Positions 16,828 through 24,466 of a stretch of 64,000 nucleotides of DNA are shown one piece after another. This DNA comes from Curtobacterium sp. MCLR17_036 (GTDB lineage: Bacteria > Actinomycetota > Actinomycetes > Actinomycetales > Microbacteriaceae), in NCBI RefSeq assembly GCF_003234445.2, contig NZ_CP126269.1:806001-870000 (forward strand). The letters are read 5' to 3'. The notes under the pieces were generated by a model. The model saw only the letters and a program-made list of their open reading frames with translations, ran no database searches and had not been told where the DNA came from. A program made the translations under genes and the position numbers. Positions within the stretch are counted from its first letter, which is position 1; every line of letters starts with the position of its first letter.

Positions 16828-18147
16828 ATGACGAGCACGACCGCCGCGACACCGGGCGCCGCATCCGGGCCCGTGCCCGCCCCCTCGCCTTCACCCGCGC
16901 CCTCGCCCGCGCCGAGCAACGCCGCGCGGGTGCTCCGGCTCGTGCACGAGGAAGGTCCGATCACCCGCGCCGAGGTCACCCGACGGACCGGCCTCAACCG
17001 CTCCACCACCCTCGCGCTCGTCGGTGAACTGGTCGACCGCGGGCTCCTGCACGAGGACCTGCCCGCCGCCGGTGCGCCGGGCACCGGCGTGGGGCGGCCG
17101 AGTCCCGTCGTGCGGGCCGCCCCGGACGTCGTCGCAGCCGCGGTCACGGTCGAGGTCGACGCCGTGTCGGTCGCCCTCGTCGGGCTCGACGGCACCGTGC
17201 GGAGCCGCTCGGTCGAACCGCAACACCGCCCGCCCACGCCGGACGAGGCGGTCGAGACCGTCGCCGCGCTGCTCGACCGGCTGCGCCCGACCGGTCCCGG
17301 TGCACCCGGAGCGTCCGCTCCGGCAGGGCTCCGGCTCGTCGGCGTCGGCGTCGCCGTCCCCGGCACCGTCCGGGTCGAGGACGGCACCGTGCAGGACGCC
17401 CCGCACCTCGGCTGGACCGACGCGCCGCTCGCCGGACCCCTCGCCGAACGGACCGGGCTGCCGGTCCGGGCCGCGAACGACGCCAACCTCGGGGCGTGGG
17501 CGGAACGGCTGGCCGGCAGCGGCCGGGGCGTCGACGACCTCGTGTACCTCAACGGCGGTGCGAGCGGCATCGGCGGCGGGGTGATCACCGCCGGCCGACC
17601 GCTCAGCGGCGCCGACGGCTACGCGGGCGAACTCGGCCACACCTTCGTCGCGGCCAACGGCATCCGGTGCCACTGCGGCGCGGTCGGCTGCCTGGAGACC
17701 GAGGCATCCCGCGACGACCTGGCGACCGCGGCCGGGACCGCTCCGGACGACCTCGTCGCCCTCGCCGCCGCGCTCGCCGAGGGCCGGCCCGACGTCGAAC
17801 GGGTCGTCGACCGGCAGGTGGCCGCCCTGGCCACGGCGCTCCGCAACGCGATCCACACCGTGAACCCCACGATGGTCGTGCTCGGCGGGTTCCTCGGCGT
17901 GCTGCTCGACCACGTCGGGGACCGCATCCTCGACGACGTGCGCGCCCAGTCGATGACCGGGACCGCAGACCGACTCCGCATCGTGCCGGCCGCGCTCGGG
18001 CCCGACGTGCTCGTGCACGGAGCCGCCGAGATCGCGTTCGGCGACCTGCTGCGCGACCCGGACCGGATCGCCCTCGCGGTACCGGCCACCCCCACCACCC
18101 GAACGTCCGACCGCGTCGACGCGGTCGGGGAAACGAGGACCGCATGA
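16828..18147 (+). CDS. ROK-family transcriptional regulator
   Basis: A 439-residue repressor of the ROK/NagC/XylR type. After an unusual Pro/Ser-rich leader (residues 16-30, PAPSPSPAPSPAPS) comes a winged helix: RVLRLVHEEGPITRAEV, then TGLNRSTTLALVGELVDRGL. The sugar-kinase-like domain contains GVGVAVPGTV, the ANDANLGAW active-site motif and EREL-equivalent GYAGELGHTFV. CHCGAVGCLE is the ROK zinc motif. It is followed by the polyol dehydrogenase gene with an ATGA overlap. The ATGTTG-N7-CAACAT site between xylA and the first dehydrogenase is its best candidate target, making it a likely XylR-type regulator. The effector sugar is inferred, not proven. Confidence 0.9.
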   Translation: MTSTTAATPGAASGPVPAPSPSPAPSPAPSNAARVLRLVHEEGPITRAEVTRRTGLNRSTTLALVGELVDRGLLHEDLPAAGAPGTGVGRPSPVVRAAPDVVAAAVTVEVDAVSVALVGLDGTVRSRSVEPQHRPPTPDEAVETVAALLDRLRPTGPGAPGASAPAGLRLVGVGVAVPGTVRVEDGTVQDAPHLGWTDAPLAGPLAERTGLPVRAANDANLGAWAERLAGSGRGVDDLVYLNGGASGIGGGVITAGRPLSGADGYAGELGHTFVAANGIRCHCGAVGCLETEASRDDLATAAGTAPDDLVALAAALAEGRPDVERVVDRQVAALATALRNAIHTVNPTMVVLGGFLGVLLDHVGDRILDDVRAQSMTGTADRLRIVPAALGPDVLVHGAAEIAFGDLLRDPDRIALAVPATPTTRTSDRVDAVGETRTA

Positions 18148-19181
18148 CCTCCATCCAGCGTCAGCGCGTGAGCGTGCTGCTCGGCACCCAGGACCTGACC
18201 GTCGAGGACCGCCCCGTCCCCGAGGTCGCCCCCGGCGACGTGCTCGTCCGCGTCGCCGCCGTCGGCGTGTGCGGTTCCGACGTGCACTACTACCGGCACG
18301 GGAAGATCGGCGACTTCGTCGTCGAGGAACCCCTCGTGCTCGGCCACGAGCTCTCCGGCACGATCACCGCGGTCGGCGACGGTGTCGACCCGGCCCGTGT
18401 GGGGGAGCGCGTCGCCATCGAGCCGCAGCGCCCCTGCCACCGCTGCGCGCAGTGCCTGGCGGGTCGGTATAACCTCTGCCCGCACATGCGCTTCTACGCG
18501 ACGCCGCCGGTCGACGGCGCCTTCACCGACTTCGTCACCATCGAGGCCGAGTTCGCGCACGTCCTGCCCGACACCGTCTCGTTCGAGGCCGGCGCGCTCC
18601 TCGAGCCCCTGTCCGTCGGCATCGCCGCCGTGCGCAAGGCCGGCATCGTCCCCGGGTCGTCGGTGCTCATCGCCGGTGCCGGTCCGATCGGCATCATCTG
18701 CGCGCAGGTGGCGAAGGCCTTCGGCGCCTCGCGCATCGTCGTCAGCGACCTCGTGCCGGAGCGCCGTGAGCGTGCGCTGTCGTACGGCGCGACCGAGGTC
18801 GTCGACCCGACCGCCGTGTCCGTCGCGTCCGACATCGTCCCCGTGGACGCGTTCATCGACGCCAGCGGTGCACCCCGCGCGGTGTCGGACGGCATCAAGG
18901 CGGTGGGCCCGGCAGGAGCCGCGGTGCTGGTCGGGCTCGGCAACTCCGAGATGACGCTGCCGGTCGAGCACATCCAGAACCTCGAGGTCACGGTCACCGG
19001 GATCTTCCGGTACACGAACACCTGGCCGGTCGCGATCGAGCTCGTCGCGTCCGGGCAGGTCGACCTCGACTCGCTCGTCACCGGCCGCTTCGGGCTCGAC
19101 GACGTCCGCGACGCCCTCGAGAGCGACACCGACCCGGAGTCGCTCAAGTCCGTCGTCTACCCCGGCGGCGTCCCCGCCTGA
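18144..19181 (+). CDS. Zinc-dependent polyol dehydrogenase (sorbitol/xylitol dehydrogenase type)
   Basis: A 345-residue medium-chain dehydrogenase oxidising a polyol such as sorbitol or xylitol to a ketose with NAD. The catalytic zinc site is VGVCGSDVHYYRHG and GHELSG; CHRCAQCLAGRYNLCPHM supplies cysteines of the structural zinc lobe; LLEPLSVG is the conserved segment of the sorbitol dehydrogenase group; VLIAGAGPIGIICAQVA is the nucleotide fold. ATG 18144 overlaps the ROK stop by four bases. Product xylulose would feed xylB across the operator region, which makes xylitol an attractive substrate, but sorbitol or another polyol is equally compatible. A strong terminator hairpin follows. Confidence 0.9.
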   Translation: MTSIQRQRVSVLLGTQDLTVEDRPVPEVAPGDVLVRVAAVGVCGSDVHYYRHGKIGDFVVEEPLVLGHELSGTITAVGDGVDPARVGERVAIEPQRPCHRCAQCLAGRYNLCPHMRFYATPPVDGAFTDFVTIEAEFAHVLPDTVSFEAGALLEPLSVGIAAVRKAGIVPGSSVLIAGAGPIGIICAQVAKAFGASRIVVSDLVPERRERALSYGATEVVDPTAVSVASDIVPVDAFIDASGAPRAVSDGIKAVGPAGAAVLVGLGNSEMTLPVEHIQNLEVTVTGIFRYTNTWPVAIELVASGQVDLDSLVTGRFGLDDVRDALESDTDPESLKSVVYPGGVPA

Positions 19182-19212
19182 GCGGGCGGCTCCCGACGTG
19201 CCCACGAGACGG

Positions 19213-19250
19213 ACGGGAGGCCCGTGGCCAGGCCGCCACGGGCCTCCCGT
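19213..19250 (+). terminator. Hairpin terminator, GACGGGAGGC family
   Basis: A perfect 16-base stem (arm ACGGGAGGCCCGTGGC at 19213-19228, its complement 19235-19250) with loop CAGGCC, 31 bases after the dehydrogenase stop. There is no U-tract. Near-identical hairpins end other transcription units at 38.7, 47.1 and 54.4 kb. Confidence 0.85.
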
Positions 19251-19311
19251 TCCGACACGTGACCCGGAACGGGGCCACCGGCGCGTCACGAGGACGCGCT
19301 ACGGTTCGCGC

Positions 19312-20682
19312 ATGACCGCTTCACCGGCCGCCGTCGCACCGTCGCGCACCGACCGCCGCGCACTCGTGTCCTGGGCGCTCTGGGACTGGGGCTCGGCGGC
19401 GTTCAACGCGGTCGTGACCACCTTCGTGTTCAGCACGTACCTGGCGAGCCGGGCGTTCGTCGACCCGGCGCTCGTCGGCGACACGTCCGCGGCGGGCAAG
19501 GCGGTCGTCGAGCGGGAGCTCGCGCACAACGCCGCCGTCGTCTCGACCGCGCTGACCGTCGCCGGCATCGTCGTCGCGCTCGTCGCGCCCGCGGTCGGAC
19601 GCCTCGCGGACTCGTCCGGTCACCGCCGGCGCTCGGTCCTCATCGCGACGATCGGCATCGCGCTGTCCATCGGCGGCATGGTCTTCGTCGCCCCGAGCCA
19701 GCCGTACCTGCTGCTCGGCGCAGCCCTGCTCGGCATCGGCACCGTGGCGTTCGAGATCGCGAGCGTGGGCTACAACGCGATGCTCGGGCAGATCGCGTCC
19801 GGCGGCCGCACGGGGCGGGTCTCGGCCATCGGGTGGGCCGCCGGGTACTTCGGCGGCATCGTCCTGCTCGTGCTGCTGCTCGTGCTGTGCATCCAGGACT
19901 TCCGCGGCGACGGGGTCGTCGGCGGGCTGCTGCAGCTCCCCGCCACCGTCGCGACCGGCCAGTGGGACGTCCGCGTCGCGATCGGCATCGCCGCGGTGTG
20001 GCTCGCCGTGAGCTCGATCCCGCTCTTCGTGGTCGTGCCCGAGGCCGCGCCCGGCCCCGCACGGTCCGGCGGGCTGTTCGGCGCCTACGCGGACCTCGGC
20101 CGTGACGTCGCCCGGCTGTGGCGGGAGCGGCGGAACGTGCTGGCGTTCCTGCTCGCGAGCGCCGTCTTCCGCGACGGCGTCGGTGCGGTCTTCACCTTCG
20201 GCGGGATCGTCGCCGCGCAGGTCTTCGGGTTCAGCGCGTCGCAGGTCATCCTCTTCGCCATCGCCGCGAACGTCGTCGCCGGCGTCGCCACCTTCGTCTC
20301 GGGGCGCCTCGACGACCGGTTCGGCTCGCGGGCGATCATCACGGTCTCCCTCGTCGGGCTCGCGGCCTGCGGCATCGGGGTCTTCGCCGCCGGCGACCGC
20401 ACCGAGCTCTTCTGGGTGCTCGGCCTGACGCTCGCGCTCTTCGTCGGGCCGGTGCAGGCGTCCTCGCGGGCGTACCTGGCGCGGCTGACGACGCCCGGCC
20501 GCGAGGGCGAGCTCTTCGGCCTCTACGCCACCACCGGCCGTGCGGCCTCGTTCCTGGCACCGGCCCTGTTCGGCGTCGCGGTCACGATCGGCGGCTCGAC
20601 GCGCTTCGGCATCCTCGGCATCGTCGTGGTCCTGCTCGCCGGACTCGTGCTCATGGCGGTCGTGCGCCGCGAGCGGGCGTAG
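19312..20682 (+). CDS. MFS transporter, UMF1/Atg22-like
   Basis: A 456-residue transporter with about twelve membrane segments. The start ALVSWALWDWGSAAFNAVVTTFVFSTYL is characteristic of the UMF1/Atg22-like MFS group, as are FEIASVGYNAMLGQIAS and IGWAAGYFGGIV. RLADSSGHRRRSVL is the loop 2-3 MFS signature. Members occur widely in actinobacteria and their substrates are mostly unknown; vacuolar relatives in fungi export amino acids. TACGGT at 19300-19305 lies exactly six bases before the ATG and no Shine-Dalgarno is present, so a leaderless message is likely. The gene stands alone between a terminator and the glmU promoter region. Confidence 0.88.
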   Translation: MTASPAAVAPSRTDRRALVSWALWDWGSAAFNAVVTTFVFSTYLASRAFVDPALVGDTSAAGKAVVERELAHNAAVVSTALTVAGIVVALVAPAVGRLADSSGHRRRSVLIATIGIALSIGGMVFVAPSQPYLLLGAALLGIGTVAFEIASVGYNAMLGQIASGGRTGRVSAIGWAAGYFGGIVLLVLLLVLCIQDFRGDGVVGGLLQLPATVATGQWDVRVAIGIAAVWLAVSSIPLFVVVPEAAPGPARSGGLFGAYADLGRDVARLWRERRNVLAFLLASAVFRDGVGAVFTFGGIVAAQVFGFSASQVILFAIAANVVAGVATFVSGRLDDRFGSRAIITVSLVGLAACGIGVFAAGDRTELFWVLGLTLALFVGPVQASSRAYLARLTTPGREGELFGLYATTGRAASFLAPALFGVAVTIGGSTRFGILGIVVVLLAGLVLMAVVRRERA

Positions 20683-20742
20683 GGGGCGCTGGGGCGCGGG
20701 GGTGCGGGGGCGCGGGGTGGGGGTGCTGTCCGCGGGGGTGCT

Positions 20743-20860
20743 GTTTCGCGCGTCGGGTGCTGTTCCGCGCGTGGTGAGTCGTTCCGCGCGTAGGAGGCCG
20801 TTCCTTCCGACCACCCACGCGCGATCCCGCTTCCCATCCCACGTGCAATGGGACGGAACG
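20743..20860 (+). repeat. Dispersed intergenic repeat, family A, copy 1
   Basis: This fills most of the 290-base gap 20683-20972, which holds no gene; 20683-20742 is only G-rich. The unit GTTCCGCGCGT (first copy GTTTCGCGCGT) occurs three times, each followed by an 8-base spacer, then GTTCCTTCCG and a tail ending ATGGGACGGAACG. An inverted 118-base copy lies at 45305-45422; I count 21 mismatches and no gaps between them. Confidence 0.85.
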
Positions 20861-20972
20861 TCGGCGGGGAACGGCCGCAGGGACTCCTCCACAGGTGCCC
20901 GATCGGCGGGCACTGTCCACGGGTGACCGTGCTCGTCAGGCGTCGCGGCTCGCGGTGCGCCAGGATGGACCC

Positions 20973-22400
20973 ATGACCGACCAGCGCATCGCCGTCGTCG
21001 TCCTCGCCGCCGGGCAGGGCACGCGCATGAAGTCGTCCACGCCCAAGGTGCTGCACCGGCTCGCCGGGCTGCCCCTCATCGGGCATGTACTGCGCACGGC
21101 GTCGTCGCTCAGCCCCGAGCACGTCGCCGTCGTCGTTCGGCACGAGCGTGACCGAGTGGCCGCCGAGGTCGTCGAGCGTGCACCCGACGCGATCGTGGTC
21201 GACCAGGACGACGTTCCCGGTACCGGCCGCGCGGTCGAGGTGGCGCTGGGAGGCCTGCCGGCCGACTTCGACGGAGCCGTCGTGGTCCTGTCCGGCGACG
21301 TCCCGCTGCTCGACGCGGCGTCGCTCCGTCTGCTCGTCGACGCCCACGTCGGTGCCGCGAACGCCGTGACCCTCGTCAGCGCGATCGCTCCCGACCCGAC
21401 GGGTCTCGGCCGTGTCGTGCGTGACGACTCCGGCGCCTTCGTCGGGGTGGTCGAGCACAAGGACGCCTCGGCCGAACAGCTCACGATCACCGAGACGAAC
21501 GCCGGCATCTACGCCTTCGACGCCGCGCACCTGCGGGCCGTGCTGCCCGCACTCACCACCGCCAACGCCCAGGGCGAGAAGTACATCACCGACGCGCCGA
21601 CGCTCATCGCCGGTCGGGGCGGCATCATCGACGTCGTCACGCTCACCGACCAGTGGCTCGTCGCCGGCATCAACGACCGCGTGCAGCTCTCCGTCGCCGC
21701 GCGCGAGCTCAACGCCCGCATCGTCCGCCGGCACCAGCTCGCCGGCGTCAGCGTGCAGGACCCCGCGACGACATGGATCGACCTCGACGTCACCATCGAG
21801 CCCGACGCCGAGGTCCTGCCGGGCACCCAGCTCATCGGTGCCACCGCGATCGCGGCCGGTGCCGTCGTCGGACCCGACACCACGCTCCGCGACACCGAGG
21901 TCGGCGCCCGCGCCACCGTGAACCGCGTCGACGCCACCCTCGCGGTGATCGGGGACGGTGCCTCGGTCGGCCCGTTCGCCTACCTGCGCCCGGGCACGGT
22001 CCTCGGCGACGACGGCAAGATCGGCACGTTCGTCGAGACGAAGAACGCGACGATCGGCCGGGGCAGCAAGGTCCCGCACCTGTCCTACATCGGCGACGCC
22101 GAGGTGGGCGAGGACTCGAACATCGGCGCGAACACGATCACCGCGAACTACGACGGCGTGCACAAGCACCGCACCGAGGTGGGCTCGAACGTCCGCACCG
22201 GCTCGCACAACGTGTTCGTCGCCCCGGTTAGGATTGGTGACGGCGCGTACACGGGTGCCGGAACGACCGTTCGCAAGGACGTCCCGGCCGGATCGCTCGC
22301 GATCAGCTACGCCCCGCAGCGCAACACCGACGGATGGGTCGCGGAACACCGGCCCGGCACACCGGCGGCCGAGGCAGCTCGGCTCGCGAACGGCGAATAG
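20973..22400 (+). CDS. glmU: Bifunctional GlmU: GlcN-1-P acetyltransferase / GlcNAc-1-P uridylyltransferase
   Basis: Makes UDP-GlcNAc, the precursor of peptidoglycan, in two steps. The N-terminal uridylyltransferase has LAAGQGTRMKSSTPKVLH at about 11-28 and GDVPLL near 105. The C-terminal half is a left-handed beta-helix acetyltransferase with hexapeptide repeats (IEPDAEV, IAAGAVVGPDTTL, IGDGASVGPFAYLRP) and the catalytic region KNATIGRGSKVPHLSYIGDAEVG plus NYDGVHKHRTEVG. The length, 475, is normal. CAGGAT six bases before the ATG suggests leaderless transcription. With prs 61 bases downstream it forms the glmU-prs pair conserved across actinobacteria. Confidence 0.97.
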   Translation: MTDQRIAVVVLAAGQGTRMKSSTPKVLHRLAGLPLIGHVLRTASSLSPEHVAVVVRHERDRVAAEVVERAPDAIVVDQDDVPGTGRAVEVALGGLPADFDGAVVVLSGDVPLLDAASLRLLVDAHVGAANAVTLVSAIAPDPTGLGRVVRDDSGAFVGVVEHKDASAEQLTITETNAGIYAFDAAHLRAVLPALTTANAQGEKYITDAPTLIAGRGGIIDVVTLTDQWLVAGINDRVQLSVAARELNARIVRRHQLAGVSVQDPATTWIDLDVTIEPDAEVLPGTQLIGATAIAAGAVVGPDTTLRDTEVGARATVNRVDATLAVIGDGASVGPFAYLRPGTVLGDDGKIGTFVETKNATIGRGSKVPHLSYIGDAEVGEDSNIGANTITANYDGVHKHRTEVGSNVRTGSHNVFVAPVRIGDGAYTGAGTTVRKDVPAGSLAISYAPQRNTDGWVAEHRPGTPAAEAARLANGE

Positions 22401-22461
22401 ATCCTGGCGACCACCGGTCGTCGACATCGACCCCACGCGGGTCAGGGAGTGAGCACCGCAC

Positions 22462-23439
22462 TTGTCCGGAATCAAGACAACCGGCCAGAAACGACTCGTC
22501 CTCGTCTCAGGGCGAGCACACCCGGCGCTCTCTGCCGAGATCGCGGACGAGCTCGGCGTCGAGCTCGTCCCGACGGACGCCCGCACCTTCGCGAACGGCG
22601 AGCTGTACGCGCGCTTCGACGAGTCGGTGCGCGGCTGTGACGCCTTCGTCATCCAGTCGCACACGGCGCCCATCAACGAGTGGCTCATGGAGCAGCTCAT
22701 CATGGTCGACGCCCTGAAGCGTGCCTCGGCGAAGCGCATCACGGTCGTCGCGCCGTTCTACCCGTACGCCCGACAGGACAAGAAGGGCCGCGGCCGCGAG
22801 CCGATCTCGGCCCGACTCGTCGCCGACCTGTTCAAGGCGGCCGGAGCCCACCGGATCATGAGCGTCGACCTGCACGCCGCACAGATCCAGGGCTTCTTCG
22901 ACGGCCCGGTCGACCACCTCTTCGCCATGCCGGTGCTGCTCGAGCGCTTCCGCGAGACGCTCGACCCGGAGACCCTGACCGTCGTCTCGCCGGACATGGG
23001 TCGTGTCCGCGTCGCCGACATCTGGTCGGAGAAGCTCGGCGCACCGCTCGCCATCATCCACAAGCGTCGCGACCCGCTCGTGCCGAACCAGGTGTCGGTG
23101 CACGAGATCGTCGGTGACGTCAGCGGGCGCGTCTGCCTGCTCGTCGACGACCTCATCGACACCGGTCGCACGATCGCCAAGGCCGCCGAGGCCCTCAAGG
23201 CCGCCGGTGCCACGGGCGTCGTCGTCGCGGCGACCCACGCGGTCTTCTCCGACCCGGCCACCGAGCTGCTGCAGAGCGAGTTCATCGACCGGGTGGTCGT
23301 GACGGACACCCTGCCCCTGCCTGAGGAGAAGCGCTGGGACCGCCTCGAGGTCCTGCCGATCGCTCCGCTCATCGCCCGGGCCATCCACGAGGTCTTCGAC
23401 GACGGTTCGGTCACGTCGATGTTCGACGGCGCCGCTTGA
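22462..23439 (+). CDS. prs: Ribose-phosphate pyrophosphokinase
   Basis: Makes PRPP from ribose 5-phosphate and ATP for nucleotides, histidine and tryptophan. It has 325 residues, normal for class I. Motifs: SGRAHPALSAEIA at the N-terminus, YARQDKKGRGREPISARLVADL (flexible loop and catalytic region), SVDLHAAQIQGFFDGPVDHL, the PRPP loop LLVDDLIDTGRTI, and KRRDPLVPNQVSVHEIVGDV. The start is TTG 22462, preceded by GGGAGTGAG; no ATG or GTG gives a better N-terminus. The DxDH region reads SPDMGRVRVAD, which is normal for the actinobacterial enzyme. The end overlaps the next gene by four bases (TTGA). Confidence 0.96.
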   Translation: MSGIKTTGQKRLVLVSGRAHPALSAEIADELGVELVPTDARTFANGELYARFDESVRGCDAFVIQSHTAPINEWLMEQLIMVDALKRASAKRITVVAPFYPYARQDKKGRGREPISARLVADLFKAAGAHRIMSVDLHAAQIQGFFDGPVDHLFAMPVLLERFRETLDPETLTVVSPDMGRVRVADIWSEKLGAPLAIIHKRRDPLVPNQVSVHEIVGDVSGRVCLLVDDLIDTGRTIAKAAEALKAAGATGVVVAATHAVFSDPATELLQSEFIDRVVVTDTLPLPEEKRWDRLEVLPIAPLIARAIHEVFDDGSVTSMFDGAA

Positions 23440-24215
23440 CCTCACCGGCGCGCGACGCCCTCGCGACCCGGCTCCGGGCTGCGGGGAGCGTCTTCGCCGA
23501 GGACGAAGCCGACCTGCTGCTCGAGGCCGGCGACGGCGAGCCGACGCGACTCCGTGCCCTCGTGCAACGCCGGCTCGCCGGTGAGCCGCTCGAGTACGTG
23601 CTCGGATGGGCCGCCTTCGACGGCCACCGCATCCGCGTGACGCCCGGTGTGTTCGTCCCGCGGGCGCGCACGGCCGTCGTGGTCGAGCAAGCCGCTCGTC
23701 GTCTGCAGCGCTACGACCGCGTGGTCGACCTGTGCTGCGGCTCGGGTGCGATCGCCGTGGCGCTGTTCGGCCGGGTCGGAGCGCTCGACCTCGTCGCGAC
23801 GGACATCGACCCGGACGCCGTCGACGTGGCGGCCGAGAACGTCGGTGACCGGGGCATCGTCGTCCGGGGCGACCTGTTCGCACCGCTGCCCGACCGGTTC
23901 CGCGGCGCGGTCGACGTGATCGCAGTCAACGCGCCCTACGTGCCCTCGGCGTCGATCGCCACGATGCCCGTCGAGGCGCGCGACCACGAGCACCGCGTCG
24001 CGCTGGACGGCGGCGCGGACGGGCTCGACCTGCACCGCCGCATCGCCGCGGGTGCGGGGGAGTGGCTCCGTCTCGGGGGCCCGGTCGTCATCGAGGTCTC
24101 GGAGGCACAGTCGTCGGCGTCCGCGGCGGTGTTCGCCGACGCCGGGTTCGCCGTCACGATCGAGCACGACGACGAGGTCGACGGCACCTGCGTCGTCGCG
24201 ACCCTGCCCGCCTGA
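23436..24215 (+). CDS. PrmC/HemK-related protein N5-glutamine methyltransferase paralogue
   Basis: A 259-residue SAM-dependent methyltransferase of the PrmC-related group. The N-terminal helical part includes RRLAGEPLEYVLGWAAFDGHRIRVTPGVFVPR, as in PrmC; VVDLCCGSGAIAVALF is the SAM motif I; VAVN-type catalytic loop reads AVNAPYVPS, with NAPY in place of the NPPY of true glutamine methyltransferases. This change, typical of the paralogous group, makes the substrate uncertain. The TTG start at 23436 overlaps the prs stop. Cotranscription with glmU-prs is likely. It is the last gene before the accessory region that separates prs from rplY. Confidence 0.85.
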   Translation: MTSPARDALATRLRAAGSVFAEDEADLLLEAGDGEPTRLRALVQRRLAGEPLEYVLGWAAFDGHRIRVTPGVFVPRARTAVVVEQAARRLQRYDRVVDLCCGSGAIAVALFGRVGALDLVATDIDPDAVDVAAENVGDRGIVVRGDLFAPLPDRFRGAVDVIAVNAPYVPSASIATMPVEARDHEHRVALDGGADGLDLHRRIAAGAGEWLRLGGPVVIEVSEAQSSASAAVFADAGFAVTIEHDDEVDGTCVVATLPA

Positions 24216-24309
24216 CGTCCCGACGGAGCCCGACGCCCGACGCCCGACGGAGCCTGACGCCCCGGCGCAGACCGGCTGCTCAGCGGCCGGTCGCGGCGAG
24301 GCCCGACAA

Positions 24310-24399
24310 GGTCGCACGACCCGCCGCTCGCGTCCGCCGAGGTCGCACGAACGGCCGCTTCGACGCCATCGGAAGCGCACATCCCGCGACCTCGACCGC
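24310..24399 (+). repeat. Dispersed foldable repeat, family B, copy 1
   Basis: The 251-base gap 24216-24466 has no gene; 24220-24275 is CCCGACGGAGCC-like low complexity. The repeat starts GGTCGCACGACCCGCCG and contains GGTCGCACGAACGGCCGCTT. The outer arms CGAGGTCGC (24338-24346) and GCGACCTCG (24386-24394) can pair, as can CGCTTC and GAAGCG inside. Two further copies lie in tandem at 59880-60103. Confidence 0.8.
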
Positions 24400-24466
24400 A
24401 CCGCACGCACACACACGCCGCACGGACCGCGGGCCGCGGGCCGCGCCCGCGCTGCCGCGCCGCCCC

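Noticed and set aside
20743..20860. Short CRISPR-like array (11-base repeats with 8-base spacers)
   Set aside because: Repeat and spacer are far too short, spacers are similar between the two copies of the element, and no cas gene is near.
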